Shown: piece after piece, positions 1 through 11,899 of the stretch
Layout of the letters: each line of letters begins with the position of its first letter
How positions within the stretch are numbered: position 1 is the stretch's first letter
Source of the DNA: Schistosoma haematobium
Taxonomy: Eukaryota; Platyhelminthes; Trematoda; Strigeidida; Schistosomatidae
DNA length: 64,000 nucleotides
Reading direction: 5' to 3'
Assembly: GCF_000699445.3 (NCBI RefSeq)
Contig: NC_067195.1
Coordinates: forward strand, 20,971,287 to 21,035,286
Translations under genes and position numbers: made by a program
Notes under the pieces: generated by a model
Told to the model about the DNA's origin: nothing
The model's database searches: none
Seen by the model: only the letters and a program-made list of their open reading frames with translations

Positions 1-770
1 AGCACTAAGCAACAATGCCAGGAATGTTTGGAATACGTTTCTTCCCCTCTAAATGCAAACTGTTGCTCCAGGGTTGGCCTGAGCCAACACCTGAACTCAG
101 GATAGGGAGTGGAGCAGTCGAACGCGGTGACAACTTCACTTATCTTAGAAGTCTGGTCAGCCCTAGTGGGTTGGTATCTGACGAAATCTCAGCACGGATT
201 CAGTAGGCTCGTTTGGCTTTTGCCAACTTACGTCACCTATGGAGAAGGCGAGATATCTGTCTACCAATTAAGAGACGAGTATACTATGTGGCAGTTCGTT
301 CTGTTCTACTTTACGGCAGCGAAACGTGGCCATTGAGGATAGAGGACACTCGTAAGTTACTAGTATTCGACCACAGATGTCCTAGAAATGTTGCTTGCAT
401 CTTCTGGGATCACCGGGTAAGTAGTAGTGAGGTTAGACGCGGGGTGTTAGGGAATGATGGTAAATCAGTTGGTGAGGTTGCAAACCTACATCGACTGAGA
501 TGATTAGGCCAAGTATCACGCATGCCCAAACACCGATTGCCACGACGTACAATGTTGACTAGTGTTGGAGACGTTTGGAAGAAAGTTAGGGGTGGCCAAA
601 GCCAAACGTGGCATCATTTCTTGGAGTTTAACTCCTAGTCTCGATCATGTTGGTAGATGCAGACTACTTGGTTGGGGTCCGCCTGACGATCGTAACCAGT
701 AGTTGGAGACTGGATGACATGGCTCAGAATCGACCATAATGACGTAGGTGTCTATACTGTCTACCTTCCC
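1..770 (+). pseudogene. RTE-clade non-LTR retrotransposon, reverse transcriptase C-terminal fragment (RTE-B type)
   Basis: Conceptual translation in shifting frames gives the end of an RTE reverse transcriptase: a KCKLLLQGW segment near 50, a YLRSLVSPSG segment near 140 (family form YLGS), VLLYGSETWPLR near 300 and FDHRC near 370. These match, segment by segment, the C-terminal part of the RTE-B element near 49.3-49.6 kb. The end is also similar, down to a degraded DDMAQNRP at about 715-735. Frame changes and a stop near 204 break it. The N-terminal endonuclease and the catalytic RT motifs lie outside the window or are lost. It is a 5'-truncated or window-cut dead copy. No 3' tail or target-site duplication was identified. 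Confidence 0.8.
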
Positions 771-3700
771 CTAAACTATGAGGTTAAAATTATTTCGTAT
801 CCTTCTGTACTATATCCTTACATAAGATCTTTTATATATTACATCAGTGAGTTAACTGCTTCTATCAACCCAGTGTTTGTCTTACTGTGCTAATGAGGTG
901 CGGCAACTCGGACCGATTCATGTACTTGCCTGGTCTTACGTTGTAACTGACTGGAAGACAGTCATCGCATTTTCAAGAAAGCAAACCAGAACGGCTTTAA
1001 ATTCAATTAATCTGCCTAACATGATTAGTGTTGGTATGGTACAAAACATTATTTATTTGAAAATTACTGAGCGTAACTGATTATGCTAGTGTCGCGATGG
1101 AGAACTCAATAATATCACTTATCCATTCAAGTCATTCACTTCAATCCTTTCTTTTTAATCATATCAATCCAGTTCTGTCATATGATGATGGATAGGGTAA
1201 AACTTTTGGAGGGTTAAATATTCTTAATAACGCAAAGATAGGAGGCGGAGATGAAAGTATATGGACTTCCAAGAAATGCTTTTTGGTTAACGAGTCATTA
1301 TGGTTTTGTTAAGAAACGATAATTGGTAGACTTATGTATATGAATTTGTGGGATTTCATCACAAACTGTTATCAGGTATAATGCAAGGATTAATTTCGCG
1401 TCTGTCTTCTTGGTGTGTGCAAACTGTTGTCACGATACAAAGATTGAACACGGATCATCGAATATAGACGTGGTGACAAGGGAAATGACAATCTAAAGGA
1501 CAGGAATTGCCGCAAGTTTTCGCTATTATATTAGTTTGTCCGTTAGAATGCTAACCTTATGTAAGGAAACACCTATACACAATAGTCATTTAGGGGTCCT
1601 GAGAGCTTCACGCTTCACAGAACATTTCGACTTAGTCCGGATGTCAGATGTTTCCTTATGATCGGTGATGATCGTGGTTGTTTCATAATATCGGAAATAG
1701 TGTAGTGAAAAATTCGACGGGAAGTGTTTTTCACTCTGTCGATGCTGTTGACAGTATAATACTTCCGTCCACGATAAAGAGCTTTATAAGGTCCTTGATA
1801 GACAGTGTCGATGGATCTGCGTACTTAATATACTAACTCTTGAGGCTGGTTAGACGGAAAAGTCATTTGATTGTGATCGGATCAGAACGAGTTTAACTGA
1901 GTACATGGTGTTTATAGCTAGCTTGTCAATAGTTCAGATCACCATACATTCAAAATAAAATATCTATATCGAGATTGGGTTCAATGGTCTGTAGGAATGG
2001 TTATAGAGTACCCGAAGAATTTGATCCATCATTCGGCAAAGGTGTTGTCTTATACTCTAGCCAAAATGTTGGTGGGTACAGTTATTGGTCATCATGCGGA
2101 AAAGTTCACTGTCAAGTCAAGATGAACCTGGTCTATGTGAGCATCAGGACTTATACATTCCAAGGGATGATTCATATGTAATCTGAGATTTTTGGCAGCT
2201 AACACTGGAGCGTAGTTATGTCCTCACCTCTTTATTCCTAGCAAGCGAATTCGTCCTGTGATAAGTTTTTCCTCGCATCATTGTTAACTGTTTTGACTCT
2301 CAACTAATAATTCTTACCACAATAATAGTGTATTTAAAATTATGTGTAATGTGTATAATACTGTTTATTCTTTTTCTTTCATAAACAAACTCAAACATTC
2401 GCACGTACTCTTCGACGTTACTTAATATTCTAAATATTGCTAAGCTTGTTAAAATATTTTGTATATTATGTAAACCTTAATCAGACTTGTCAGTAATCGC
2501 ATGTGTGATGAGACCCAAGATAGTTTCTTCACAACAGTGATGTATAAATAATTTGTTTGTGAATAACAATAACAACTCATGCGAAAATTCAGTTTATTAT
2601 TTCACGGCCGAGTGAGTTTAGAAATAAAATTTATCGTAGAAGGGGCATCTACAAATACATTGTTTGCCTCATTGTAACTTGCAATTCAGTCCTCCATTTC
2701 CAGAGGGTAAATGCATTGTAGGGCCAGTGAAATGTCACTGAGCCCTAGCCAAATCATCTGGCAGTTGGATCATTGAATGTCGAACAGATCGTCGCTCCCT
2801 GCCAAGGTCATGTACAACAAACGCGCATTAGTTAATCATACGCCATGGACTGGCCCATGCGGCAGTGGTCTTACTTTCGCCTGTATCTACCTTAACTAAT
2901 ATATTTCTGTAATAACGTCCTTTGTGTTGTACAGTCTTCAAAGCATCTATAGTACCTTGTTACGTCAATGGGGGTAGTCCACGTAAGGTGCTGACCACGA
3001 GGTGTGACTTCGACGTTAGTTGGTTCGTCACACTATTCACGTCTAACTCGAGTAGGCCTCCAATCATTTCGACATAGATCATCTACGTTGGTGATCAACA
3101 GCATTAAGCATCACTAGCTTTCTTAGGAAAATCGATGACATTTTTTCCAATTTGAAATATCTAGATGTCATTTTGTTAGCGCTGTTGAAAAGCAAGGGAC
3201 ATGTACTAAAAATGGGATCCTCTGTATAAACTTATAAAAAAACAGTCATCAATATGCGCAGGCAGAAATGCAAGACCACTGTGGACGATGAATCACTAGA
3301 AATACTGTGCAGTTTTTTAAAACGAAAGCCGTGCAACGGGATTCGTCGTTTTGTAAAGGAGTGTTGACGATAACTTTCGAAGTCAGTGGGGGGTTCGTCA
3401 CCAAAGATTATGTTTTAAAATGATGTCCATGGCTTTAGAGGTAAGTGATAGGTCGTGAATGTGGGATAACGGCAAGAAGTGATTCCCGTATTAAGTTCTC
3501 GTTAAGCACCAATTGAACCGCAGTCTCTGCTACTGTTCCTATACACTGTATACGACATGGATCCGCATAGGGTGTCCGATGGCTTTCCAGAAGCTGACTG
3601 GCGCGCTTTCGAAAGTGTAAGTAGACCTATGCTCGTATCTGACGGCATGATATTGTAGGTCGTCCGAATTCGCAAAGACGACGGCTTCTGAGCCTAGATC

Positions 3701-4389
3701 ACCGAGATATCGATAGGTCGTCAATATTCGTGTGGTTTATAACCGATCGTTATGTTCACCTGTTACAGTTGCCGTCAACGTGTGTTGTCTGGTGGTTTTT
3801 CCCATAGGTTATTTTTTATAATAGTACATTTAGGGTTGTGAAAACTAGAATTTTCTCCAGTGCCGGGACAACTTGCCTTAGATATCACAGTAGAAATCTC
3901 AATCAGGGAACAGCATCTCAGTATATTGTATATATTACCAGGACACATCGTGACTCATCAAGAAATATTTCGGGGTGAGGTAATGTTTGTCAGTGTTACT
4001 GTCTGAAACTACTTATACAATGATCACAAAACCGCTGAAACTGGATGTCAAGAATATAAGGCGAGAATAAAGGCGAACATGTTAGATTGTAAACGATCTA
4101 AGTTTTCTTAATAGATGGACGGTACGACATACCCAGAAGTCATTTCGTGCAGATGCCCACACAAGTGCTTTTAGCTAGGGATATTCCCAGTAAAACTAAT
4201 GAGGATACCATCGTTGTTGATATTTTCTGAAGCTAATCATTTTATTGAATTGTTTAGATTTACTTGCTTCTTGTGGAGATTTACCATCACGGGTTATTTG
4301 CCTGGTGCTTCCTATGTTATACTTCATGATTTCTCGATTCCCCTTCTAAGTGTTGTGGTCCACATTTTCTAACCTCTTCACTTCTGACT
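771..4389. other. Gene-free stretch, unassigned
   Basis: I recognise no coding region, RNA gene or known repeat here. Open frames are short and have no domain. The part at 2580-3110 is less AT-rich than its surroundings. On the minus strand it reads like transposon or LTR sequence, but I could not find paired ends, a TG...CA boundary or a target duplication, so it is left unassigned. Confidence 0.5.
2721..2745. repeat. Short inverted repeat (hairpin)
   Basis: GGGC-CAGTGA pairs with TCACTG-GCCC around a 4-base AATG loop, with one bulged A. This gives ten base pairs of potential stem inside otherwise unassigned sequence. Function unknown. Confidence 0.5.
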
Positions 4390-5648
4390 CTTGATTTGCT
4401 TGGTTTGTCAGGTTTCAATTATTGAAGGCATTACTGGTTGAAGTGTTATCGAACTCCGAATACTTTTTTCATCTTTAGTGAAGATACCGACGTGATCTGG
4501 TTCACCAATTTGCAAACAATGAGCCTGTTCCTTGTTAGAACTTTATATATTATTTTTAACTTTGATTTTTACCTATTGTGATATATTTCTGGATATTTTT
4601 TGCTATATTTTGTCCATCATGACCGAACAAACTCTTGAATTATTTAAGCTCAAGGCTCTTACGCCAGCCACATTTCAGCAAATGCCATTCTGGCCCGACA
4701 GCTACAAAGCATAGTTTTGCCACGCAGAAGCTGACTTCTACGAGCACGACGTGATAGAACAATGTGTACAGTTCGTCGCAGTCGTGATGGCAATAACACG
4801 CGAATTCAACAGATATGTCACACCTAGTATGGTCACTAGTGATGCTTAGCACCTTACAACACAACTCTATGAAGTACTTCACGAAAACGATCTGTCTCTA
4901 GATCACGAGAGACATATAAGCTCGAATGGTGCTGATATTATTTTCAGCACGGAAAATCTTCCCGAAATTGTAGGAAACCTTGTAGCTTCACAAACCTCGA
5001 CGCGATTGACACGAAACATTTCAGGAAATTTATACTTAGCCACGCGCTAACGGCAATCGTAGACAGAAGACATAACAGTCTCTTATACTTCACTGATGTG
5101 ATGGCGAAAGCCCTCTACCTCGTCAACACTGGCGCAAAAGTTGGCAATCTTGCAGCAAATTCTAACGACCAGTAGTCAAATTACTGACGGTAAATGAAAG
5201 ATCAATCGCCACATATGGTAAGCAATATATTTGTCTTAACGCGGGCTCACAAAAACACATTCACCGGATCTTCGTTGTTGCGGATATTTCTATGTCAATA
5301 CTTGGTATAAACCTGCTAAAACACCATAATCTACTCACCGCCACGCTACAACGTAGGTTAGTAGATAGAAATACTAAATTATCTGTTTGCGGAACTCCAT
5401 TTTCCGGTTCTAGATTATCCTTAGTAACTCACGATCAAAATCGACCCATATTAAAGAAATCAGTAAAATTTGAAAGTAGTAAAATTTTCCCGCGTGATTT
5501 AGAAGTTTTTTCGACTTGTTCTTTTGTAGACTGCATTATATCGAGATTATCATAATATCCTGCATACTGTGTAGATTTTACTCCAGGAAAATAGTTTTGA
5601 TAGACACTTGCCAGTCAATACATACATATCGCGGACCTCGATTCATAC
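4390..5648 (+). pseudogene. Older, heavily damaged Ty3/gypsy copy (CsRn1/Boudicca lineage): LTR end, gag and protease remnants
   Basis: About 4390-4475 resembles the last third of the 320-bp LTR of the element that follows. Next comes a primer-site remnant (GATACCGACGTGATCTGG) and a gag start at 4619 whose first residues, MTEQT, match the younger copy. Gag is cut by a stop near 4712 and by internal deletions. The protease segment near 5120 reads NTGAK where the younger copy reads DTGAE, so the catalytic aspartate is gone. 5292-5400 matches the stretch just before the reverse transcriptase (LGINLLKHHNL versus [11 protein letters not shown]). The younger copy of the same family begins immediately downstream. 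The upstream limit of this copy's LTR is unclear (about 4170-4390). Confidence 0.8.
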
Positions 5649-5652
5649 ATAT

Positions 5653-5972
5653 TGTAGCGGTAAATAAATCCCCAAAATAAATAGCCCTGTAAGTTTTCGA
5701 CATTGGATGCTGACCATATGTTTTAGTGGACTCATCTAGCTGAAGGCGCTCGGTCAGGCATCCGTACCAGATCACGTATGGTAACGCTGTGCTCAACATC
5801 TACCGTAATCGCTAGCCAGATTAGATCAGAGAATTCCGATATTTTGGTTATCGCCAAATGCACTCTTCCGATCTCCTCAACTCTGTCTTTTGATTTCTCT
5901 CGGTGGGTACAAATCATACTAGGTGTTACTGGTAGAAGCGTTTTCAAACACTGAATACCTGTGTCATCTTCA
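5653..5972 (+). repeat. 5' LTR of Ty3-A
   Basis: Begins TGTAGCGG and ends CATCTTCA. It matches the repeat at 10437-10756 over its whole length with about eight substitutions and no length change. An AATAAA-type signal occurs near its start. Confidence 0.95.
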
Positions 5973-5973
5973 T

Positions 5974-5991
5974 TGGTGAGACCGACGTGAT
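5974..5991 (+). other. Primer-binding site of Ty3-A (tRNA-Trp type)
   Basis: TGGTGAGACCGACGTGAT lies one base after the 5' LTR. It differs from the complement of a eukaryotic tRNA-Trp 3' end (TGGTGACCCCGACGTGAT, from memory) at two positions. Confidence 0.8.
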
Positions 5992-6153
5992 CTGGTACAC
6001 CTAATTGCAACTGTGAGTCTGTTCCTTTTTGAGATTTTTATATATCATTGCCTTATTTTTTTATTTTTTAAACATTGTGATTTTTTCGTGTTTTTTTTCT
6101 TGGATATATATATATATTTTCCCCTCGTTCATTACCGTACTTCATATTTCATC

Positions 6154-6984
6154 ATGACTGAACAGACACCCAAAGTACTCAAGCTTAAGGCCTTGTCCCC
6201 AACTTCGTTTCAACTGATGCCTTTCTGGCCCAACAATATCGAAGCCTGGTTTTGCTACGCAGAAGCCGACTTCTCCGAGCACGGCGTGATCGACACATGT
6301 GCACAATTCCTCGCAGTAGTCAAGGCACTACCGCGCGAATTCAACAGGTACGTAACACCTAGTATATTTACTAGTGATGTTTCTGAACCTTACGAAATCT
6401 TAAAACGTTCGATTCTTAAACGAGGAGACCTAACCGATCGACAAAGGTTGGATCAACTCTTCAATAACATCGACCTGTAACACGGTTCTGCGACGGACAT
6501 GTTGCAACGGATGAGAGAGGTTATAGGCCCAAGAACTTTCGACGAAGGTCTATTCAAACAACTCTTCTTGTCAAAACTTCCCCAACAGGTGCAAGCAGTT
6601 CTGGTCTCGTTTCATAACAACGCCTTAGACGGTCTAGCTGCATCTGCCGACCGCATTTTAGAAATTACGAAATCTACGACAGAGGTTTTTTCAGTCAAAG
6701 AAAGGCCTCAAACGACTCAGAATGATATAACCGAGTTATGTCATACACTCACGCGTTATCTTAATCTTCGTACCGACCGTAAGAGATCGCGCACTCCACG
6801 TAGAAGCATTTCACGTAAGCGATCTGTCTCTAGACCACGAGAGACAGATAACCCCGACTGGTGCTGGTATCATAACCTGTATGGAAAGTCTTCCAGAAAT
6901 TGCAGAAAACCCTGCAACTTTCCCAACACGAAACCGACTGACTCGAAAAACAACTCGGGAAACTTCCAAGCCGGCACGCGTTAA
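6154..6984 (+). pseudogene. gag: Ty3-A gag
   Basis: Structural (capsid/nucleocapsid) protein of the retrotransposon. The start is the ATG at 6154 (MTEQTPK), the same start as in the older copy at 4619. One frame runs to 6984 and is broken only by a TAA at 6478-6480. The N-terminal part is capsid-like (FWPNN..AWF..AE..F near residues 25-40). A basic SR-rich stretch (RKRSRTPRRSISRKR) precedes a zinc-knuckle motif of pattern C-x3-H-x9-C-x3-C at about 6863-6915. That CHCC arrangement replaces the usual CCHC knuckle and is typical of CsRn1/Boudicca-type elements. Confidence 0.85.
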
Positions 6985-7188
6985 CGGCAACCGTAGCCGG
7001 CGAACATAGCCGTCTGTTAAACGTCACGGATGTGACAACGAGAGTTCGCTACCTCGTCGATACTGGCGCAGAAGTTAGCGTTCTCCCAGCGAATTCTGAC
7101 GACCGACTTCACGAATCGGCTCTAAACTTACCGGCGGCAAACGGAAAAACCTATCGCTAGGTATGGCAAAAGGTACGTTTACCTGAAC
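6985..7188 (+). pseudogene. Ty3-A aspartic protease, frameshifted
   Basis: The active-site motif reads LVDTGAEVSVLP at about 7053-7088, with the catalytic DTG intact, in a different frame from both gag and reverse transcriptase. A TAG near 7158 closes this frame. The rest of the protease continues in the RT frame around 7190-7300 ([11 protein letters not shown]). Confidence 0.8.
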
Positions 7189-8604
7189 ATGGGTTTACGC
7201 AAACCCACTCACTGGATCTTCGTTGTTGCAGATGTTTCTGTGCCAATCATTGGTATGGACCTTCTACAACACCATAATCTAATCATCAACACGCGCAAAT
7301 GGAGGCTAGTAGACGGAAACACTAATTTGTCCGTTTGCGTAACTTCTTTTCCTGGTTGCAGATTATCCCCGGTCACAATTAAGTATACGATAGACCCATT
7401 TTATCAACCACTACTCGATAAGTATCCTGGGATACAACAAACTCAACCGAAACCACCGTGTGTAACCAGCAACGTTACACATTACATCACGACTACAGGA
7501 CCACCTGTATTTTCTAAAGCACGACGACTAGCTCCCGAAAAGCTGAGGTTGGCGAAAAACGAGTTTGACCATATGATAGACTTAGGAATCATACGACCGT
7601 CAAGTAGCCCATATGCATCTCCGTTGCACATGGTCCCTAAAAAGGACAGCAACGATTGGCGTCCAACTGGCGACTATCGGCGATCGAATGCAAAAACCAT
7701 TCCCGATCGTTACCCGTTGCCTCACATTCACGATTTGACAGCTAATTTGAAAGGTACAACTGTCTTTTCGAAAATCGACTTGGTTAAAGCGTATAACCAA
7801 ATCCCTATGGCTACTGACGACATACCGAAAACAGCTATCATAACTCCCTTCGGACTCTATGAATTTTTGCGAATGCCCTTCGGTCTAAGAAACGCGGCTC
7901 AAACATTCCAAAGGTTCATAGACGACGTTTTTCGAGGTCTCAACTTCGTACATGCGTATGTTGACGACTGCCTAATCGCATGTCCGGACAGAGAATCGCA
8001 TCTTAAGCATCTGGATCTTGTTTTCGACTGACTACAAAATCATGGCATTACTGTAAACGTTCAGAAATGCCAATTCGAAACCGACTCATTAAACTTCCTA
8101 GGACACACTATAGATGCTCAAGGCATCCGACCCCTTAGGACCAAGGTGGCGGCAATTCTGGATTATCCAGAACCGACCGCCGTCAAGGAAGTACGAACGT
8201 TTAACGGCCTCGTATGTTTCTATAGACGTTTCATACCGAAATGCGCATTACTCATGAAACCGCTAACCGACCAACTTCGTGGAAATGCGAAACCCATCAA
8301 TCTGGACGACACCGCACGAAAAGCATTCTCCACAGTTAAGGAACTGATTGCTAAAACAACAATGTTTGCACATCAGGACACCCGAGCACCCATTAGTATC
8401 GCAGTAGACGCATCTGACTCGACAATCGGAGGAGTCTTACAACAATGGGTTAACAAGTCCTGGCAACCATTGGCATTTTTCTCTGGACGGTTGCTTGACA
8501 CCGAATCAAGGTACAGCACATTCGGTAGGGAACTCCTAGTTATGTATTGTGCTGTACGGCATTTCCAACACTATATCGAAGGCCGTGAATTCACTTTTCA
8601 CTGA
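7189..8604 (+). pseudogene. pol: Ty3-A reverse transcriptase and RNase H
   Basis: One frame carries the full RT core: [63 protein letters not shown] and the catalytic YVDD box at 7957-7968. A TGA at 8029-8031 interrupts it, after which the same frame continues with FLGHTIDAQGI, FNGLVCFYRRFIP and the RNase H segment (VDASDSTIGGVLQQ near 8406, FGRELLVMYCAVRHF near 8521). A frameshift near 8600 ends it within the RNase H region TDHNPL. The catalytic residues are still present, but the protein is interrupted. Confidence 0.92.
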
Positions 8605-9964
8605 CCATAACCCACTCACCTTCTCTCTAAGCTCTACTTCAGACAAGTACTCACCTCGTGAGTCTCGACAACTGGACTACATTTCGCAGTTTACTTCAGA
8701 CATTTAAAACATCTCTGGAGCAAACAATGTAGTTGCAGACGCCTTATCTCGCATAACTTCCTTGTACAGTTTCCAAGCAATCGACCTTCTCAAACTCGCA
8801 GAGCTTCAAAAAGAAGATACTGATCTTCAGCATGAATTATCGTCCACAACCCTTAAACTACGCATCAAACAGATGGGAACAGGTAAGGAAACCTTACTTT
8901 GTGACACATCTACAGGTAGGGATCGCCCAATCGTGCCGAAACATTATCGACGCGATTTCTTCAACACATTGCACAAAGTTTCTCATCCAGGTGTCCGTGC
9001 AACCATCCAGCTTATACCAGAACGGTTTTGCTGGCCCGTTACCAGATTCAAATGGATACTCTCACCTCTTAACCTGCGTGGACCGTTTCACTCGATGTCC
9101 AGAAGCAGTACCTATCAATGACATCACTGCTGAAACAGTGGTCCGCACCTTCGTCGAACGATGGGTAGCAAACTTCGGCTGCCCTTCAACCGTCACTACA
9201 GACCGCGGACGTCACTTTGAATCTGAACTTTCCGTCGTCTGACCACACTTCTAGGAATCACTCGCTTCCGAACGACCGCCTACCATCCACAAGCAAACGG
9301 GTTAGTAGAACGTTCTCACCGACAACTAAAAGCTTCACTATCAGCTGCAAACGTTTCTCAGTGGACCGACGCTCTTCCACTCGTCTTACTAGGTATTCGC
9401 AATGCAGTGAAAGCTGACATTGGATACACTGCATCTCAACTCGTTTATGGAACGACACTTCGACTTCCAGGAGAATTCGTGGATCCTTCATCCTCTTTAA
9501 TGAGCATGGATCTAACCTGCTACATGAACAGGCCTACAAACGCAATGCGTTCAGTTAAACCTGTTTCCACCCGACCACAATCAACTGATGTTTTCGTTCA
9601 ACCTGACTTACGATATAGTATACACGTTTTCGTTCGTCGAGACTCGCATCGACGACAATTCGAATCAGCATACGAAGGACCCTTCAAAGTTCTTCAACGT
9701 GAATCTAAGTACTATATAATCGATAAGAACGGAACCAACGATAGCATCAGCATCGATCGCCTCAAAGCAGCGTATTTAGAAGGAAATCCTATCTACGTCG
9801 ATTTTCCTTCGGTACAATCGAACGACACGACTCCACTCATAATTCCTCAACCGACAACCAACACACACGGTGATACTCCGAATGTATCTGAAAATAAACT
9901 TAAAACGACGCGTTCTGGAAGAAGAGTAAGATTTCCAGAACATTTAAACGACTATTGCACGTAA
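8605..9964 (+). pseudogene. Ty3-A integrase, rearranged
   Basis: Remnants lie in three frames. At 8600-9020 there is the end of RNase H and the start of a zinc-binding domain (HYRRDFFNTLHKVSHPG); the knuckle cysteines are missing, and the sequence jumps to the catalytic core as if deleted. At 9050-9240 the core reads LLTCVDRFTRCPEAVP and later VTTDRGRHFES, which carry the first two acidic residues. From 9407 to 9964 the C-terminal part includes the GPF/Y-like YEGPFKVL near 9685 and ends at a TAA. The full integrase cannot be made. Confidence 0.85.
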
Positions 9965-10421
9965 GGCAGTACTAGACATTTAATATTATCTCGATCTTTC
10001 TTTTTACGATATATAATATATTTTTTAAAAAAACAATTTTAATATGCTTATATATTTTTATTTTTATTCCAAAAAAACATTATAAATTGTTTTTAACGAC
10101 ATTACGTGTAAATTAGTTTATATTCCAATTTTTTCGCCGACATTGTGTTTCTACGCGCATACGAGTGTATTTCGACACGCACTTACATTTTCTTTTTTCT
10201 TTTCCAGGACAGCTGGAAAAGAACGATACAATTTACGAGGAGCCAAAATTTTCATTGTACATTTTCTTTTTTTACTATGTTGTACCACGGTCCCATATAG
10301 TAAGGAAAGACGACCAGGCGCTGCTAAACCTAGTGAGCTATCAGAAGAGTGTTTACCAAGGACGGACTCGTTGGGTTTAAACTTCTATCTGGCCACGTCT
10401 TAGGGTCATCACTGTCCCACT

Positions 10422-10431
10422 AGGGGGGGAG
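10422..10431 (+). other. Polypurine tract of Ty3-A
   Basis: An all-purine run, AGGGGGGGAG, ends six bases before the 3' LTR, where plus-strand priming is expected. Confidence 0.8.
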
Positions 10432-10436
10432 TGATC

Positions 10437-10756
10437 TGTAGCGGTAAATAAACCCCCAAAATAAATAGCCCTGTAAGTTTTCGACATTGGATGCTGACCA
10501 TATGTTTTAGTGGACTCATCTAGCTGAAGGCGCTCGGTCAGGCATCCGTACCAGATCACGTATGGTAACGCTGTGCTCAACATCAACCGCAATCGCTAGC
10601 CAGATTAGATCAGAGAATTCCGATATTTTGGTTATCGCCAAATACACTCTTTCGATCTCCTCGTCTCTGTCTTTTGATTTCTCTCGGTGGGTACAAATCA
10701 TACTAGGTGTTACTGGTAGAAGCGTTTTTAAACACTGAATACCTGTGTCATCTTCA
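10437..10756 (+). repeat. 3' LTR of Ty3-A
   Basis: A 320-bp TG...CA repeat of the 5' LTR, followed directly by the ATAT target duplication. Confidence 0.95.
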
Positions 10757-10760
10757 ATAT

Positions 10761-11880
10761 CTTATATGTGCCCCCAACTGTAGACATTGGGAAGTCTTTA
10801 TCTTTGCATCATACTAATTGAAATATAGATATTCCATTTATCGTTACCTTCCAACATTTTATATCTGAAATACATTACATACACATAGTCTCTGATCCTA
10901 TTATCAACCCGTCAATACTTAATAATAACTATATACTCGGATATTCTACTAGGTTAAACGATGTTGCCGACCTGCCCATCACTTTAGTGGCTCGGGATCT
11001 GAACCTAGTTAGATATGTTGATCGCCATCGAATAAGTGCTATCGAAATATATATGTCACCTATCCTCGTTTATTCCATTGACATAAATCGCGTTAGTTAA
11101 TAACAAGATTAAATAAGTCAAATACGAGAATGAATTTCGAATACGTATGTTCCATACAACTATTGATCAAGACAAAGTATCGGAGAAGCGAAGGGAAGAG
11201 GGCGAAGCGAAATAACACGCAGTGAAGAAAGCATGTGAGCCAACTCCATTCAATCAAGCGTTAACCAATACCTATAGTTACAAAAAATTAAGCTACAGAA
11301 ATATGATGAATAGGATAAGACGGGCACATACATATGTAGAATTATGGTCTACTATGATATTAGTACTGCTCTAATAATAGACCTAATCCTAATATTGTAG
11401 ATTTGCCATGATATAACTGCCTAATCTATAAGATCTTACGTGGAAGTCACATCATCGTCTATACCAACTCACTGTATCGTAACAACTACCAATACATGAT
11501 GAAGAACAAGCTTAGGCTAGAGAAAGAACAATATATTTAATATGAATAAAAGATATAAGGTAATATTCAGAGGGACCACGCCTGCATGGCTGAGCCATGC
11601 CATCTGATTAACTTCAATTCATTCAATTCCTTGTTCGCGCCTTCCCCATCGTTAGGTATTTCTCCGCGTTAAATATTGAATATCTATTTTCCGAGTAGTC
11701 TCGTGTTCAGCTTTGAGGATTGTGTGGTTATGGTCCAATGCCACTACACATATGTGCTCATATAGAAACAGTGAACATTGATAAGCGAATAATTAAAAAG
11801 GTCAGAATATAACTCGGTTAGAGTGAAAAGATTGGCCTGTTCGAAAGCTAGAATATATATAGGCTTAATAATGGACACTT
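10761..11880. other. Gene-free stretch
   Basis: No coding region or known repeat recognised. It contains one compact palindrome at 11584-11600 (GCATGGCT, one base, AGCCATGC). Confidence 0.5.
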
Positions 11881-11899
11881 CATCTCACACATAAATCAT

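Larger units (their letters stand above)
5649..10760 (+). mobile_element. Ty3-A: complete, defective Ty3/gypsy LTR retrotransposon, CsRn1/Boudicca lineage
   Basis: Two 320-bp direct repeats (5653-5972 and 10437-10756), both TG...CA, enclose a primer-binding site, gag, protease, reverse transcriptase/RNase H, integrase and a polypurine tract in canonical Ty3 order. A 4-bp duplication, ATAT, flanks the element (5649-5652 and 10757-10760). Lineage evidence: a tRNA-Trp-type primer site, a Gag knuckle of the CHCC kind, and a 4-bp target duplication; as I recall, these are hallmarks of CsRn1-type elements. By eye the LTRs differ at about eight positions, so the insertion is fairly recent, but the coding region is broken by stops, frameshifts and a deletion in integrase. 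It could move only with proteins supplied in trans. Confidence 0.93.

Noticed and set aside
3539..3724. Minus-strand 61-codon frame as a gene
   Set aside because: No motif, no neighbouring coding sequence; probably chance or an unidentified repeat.
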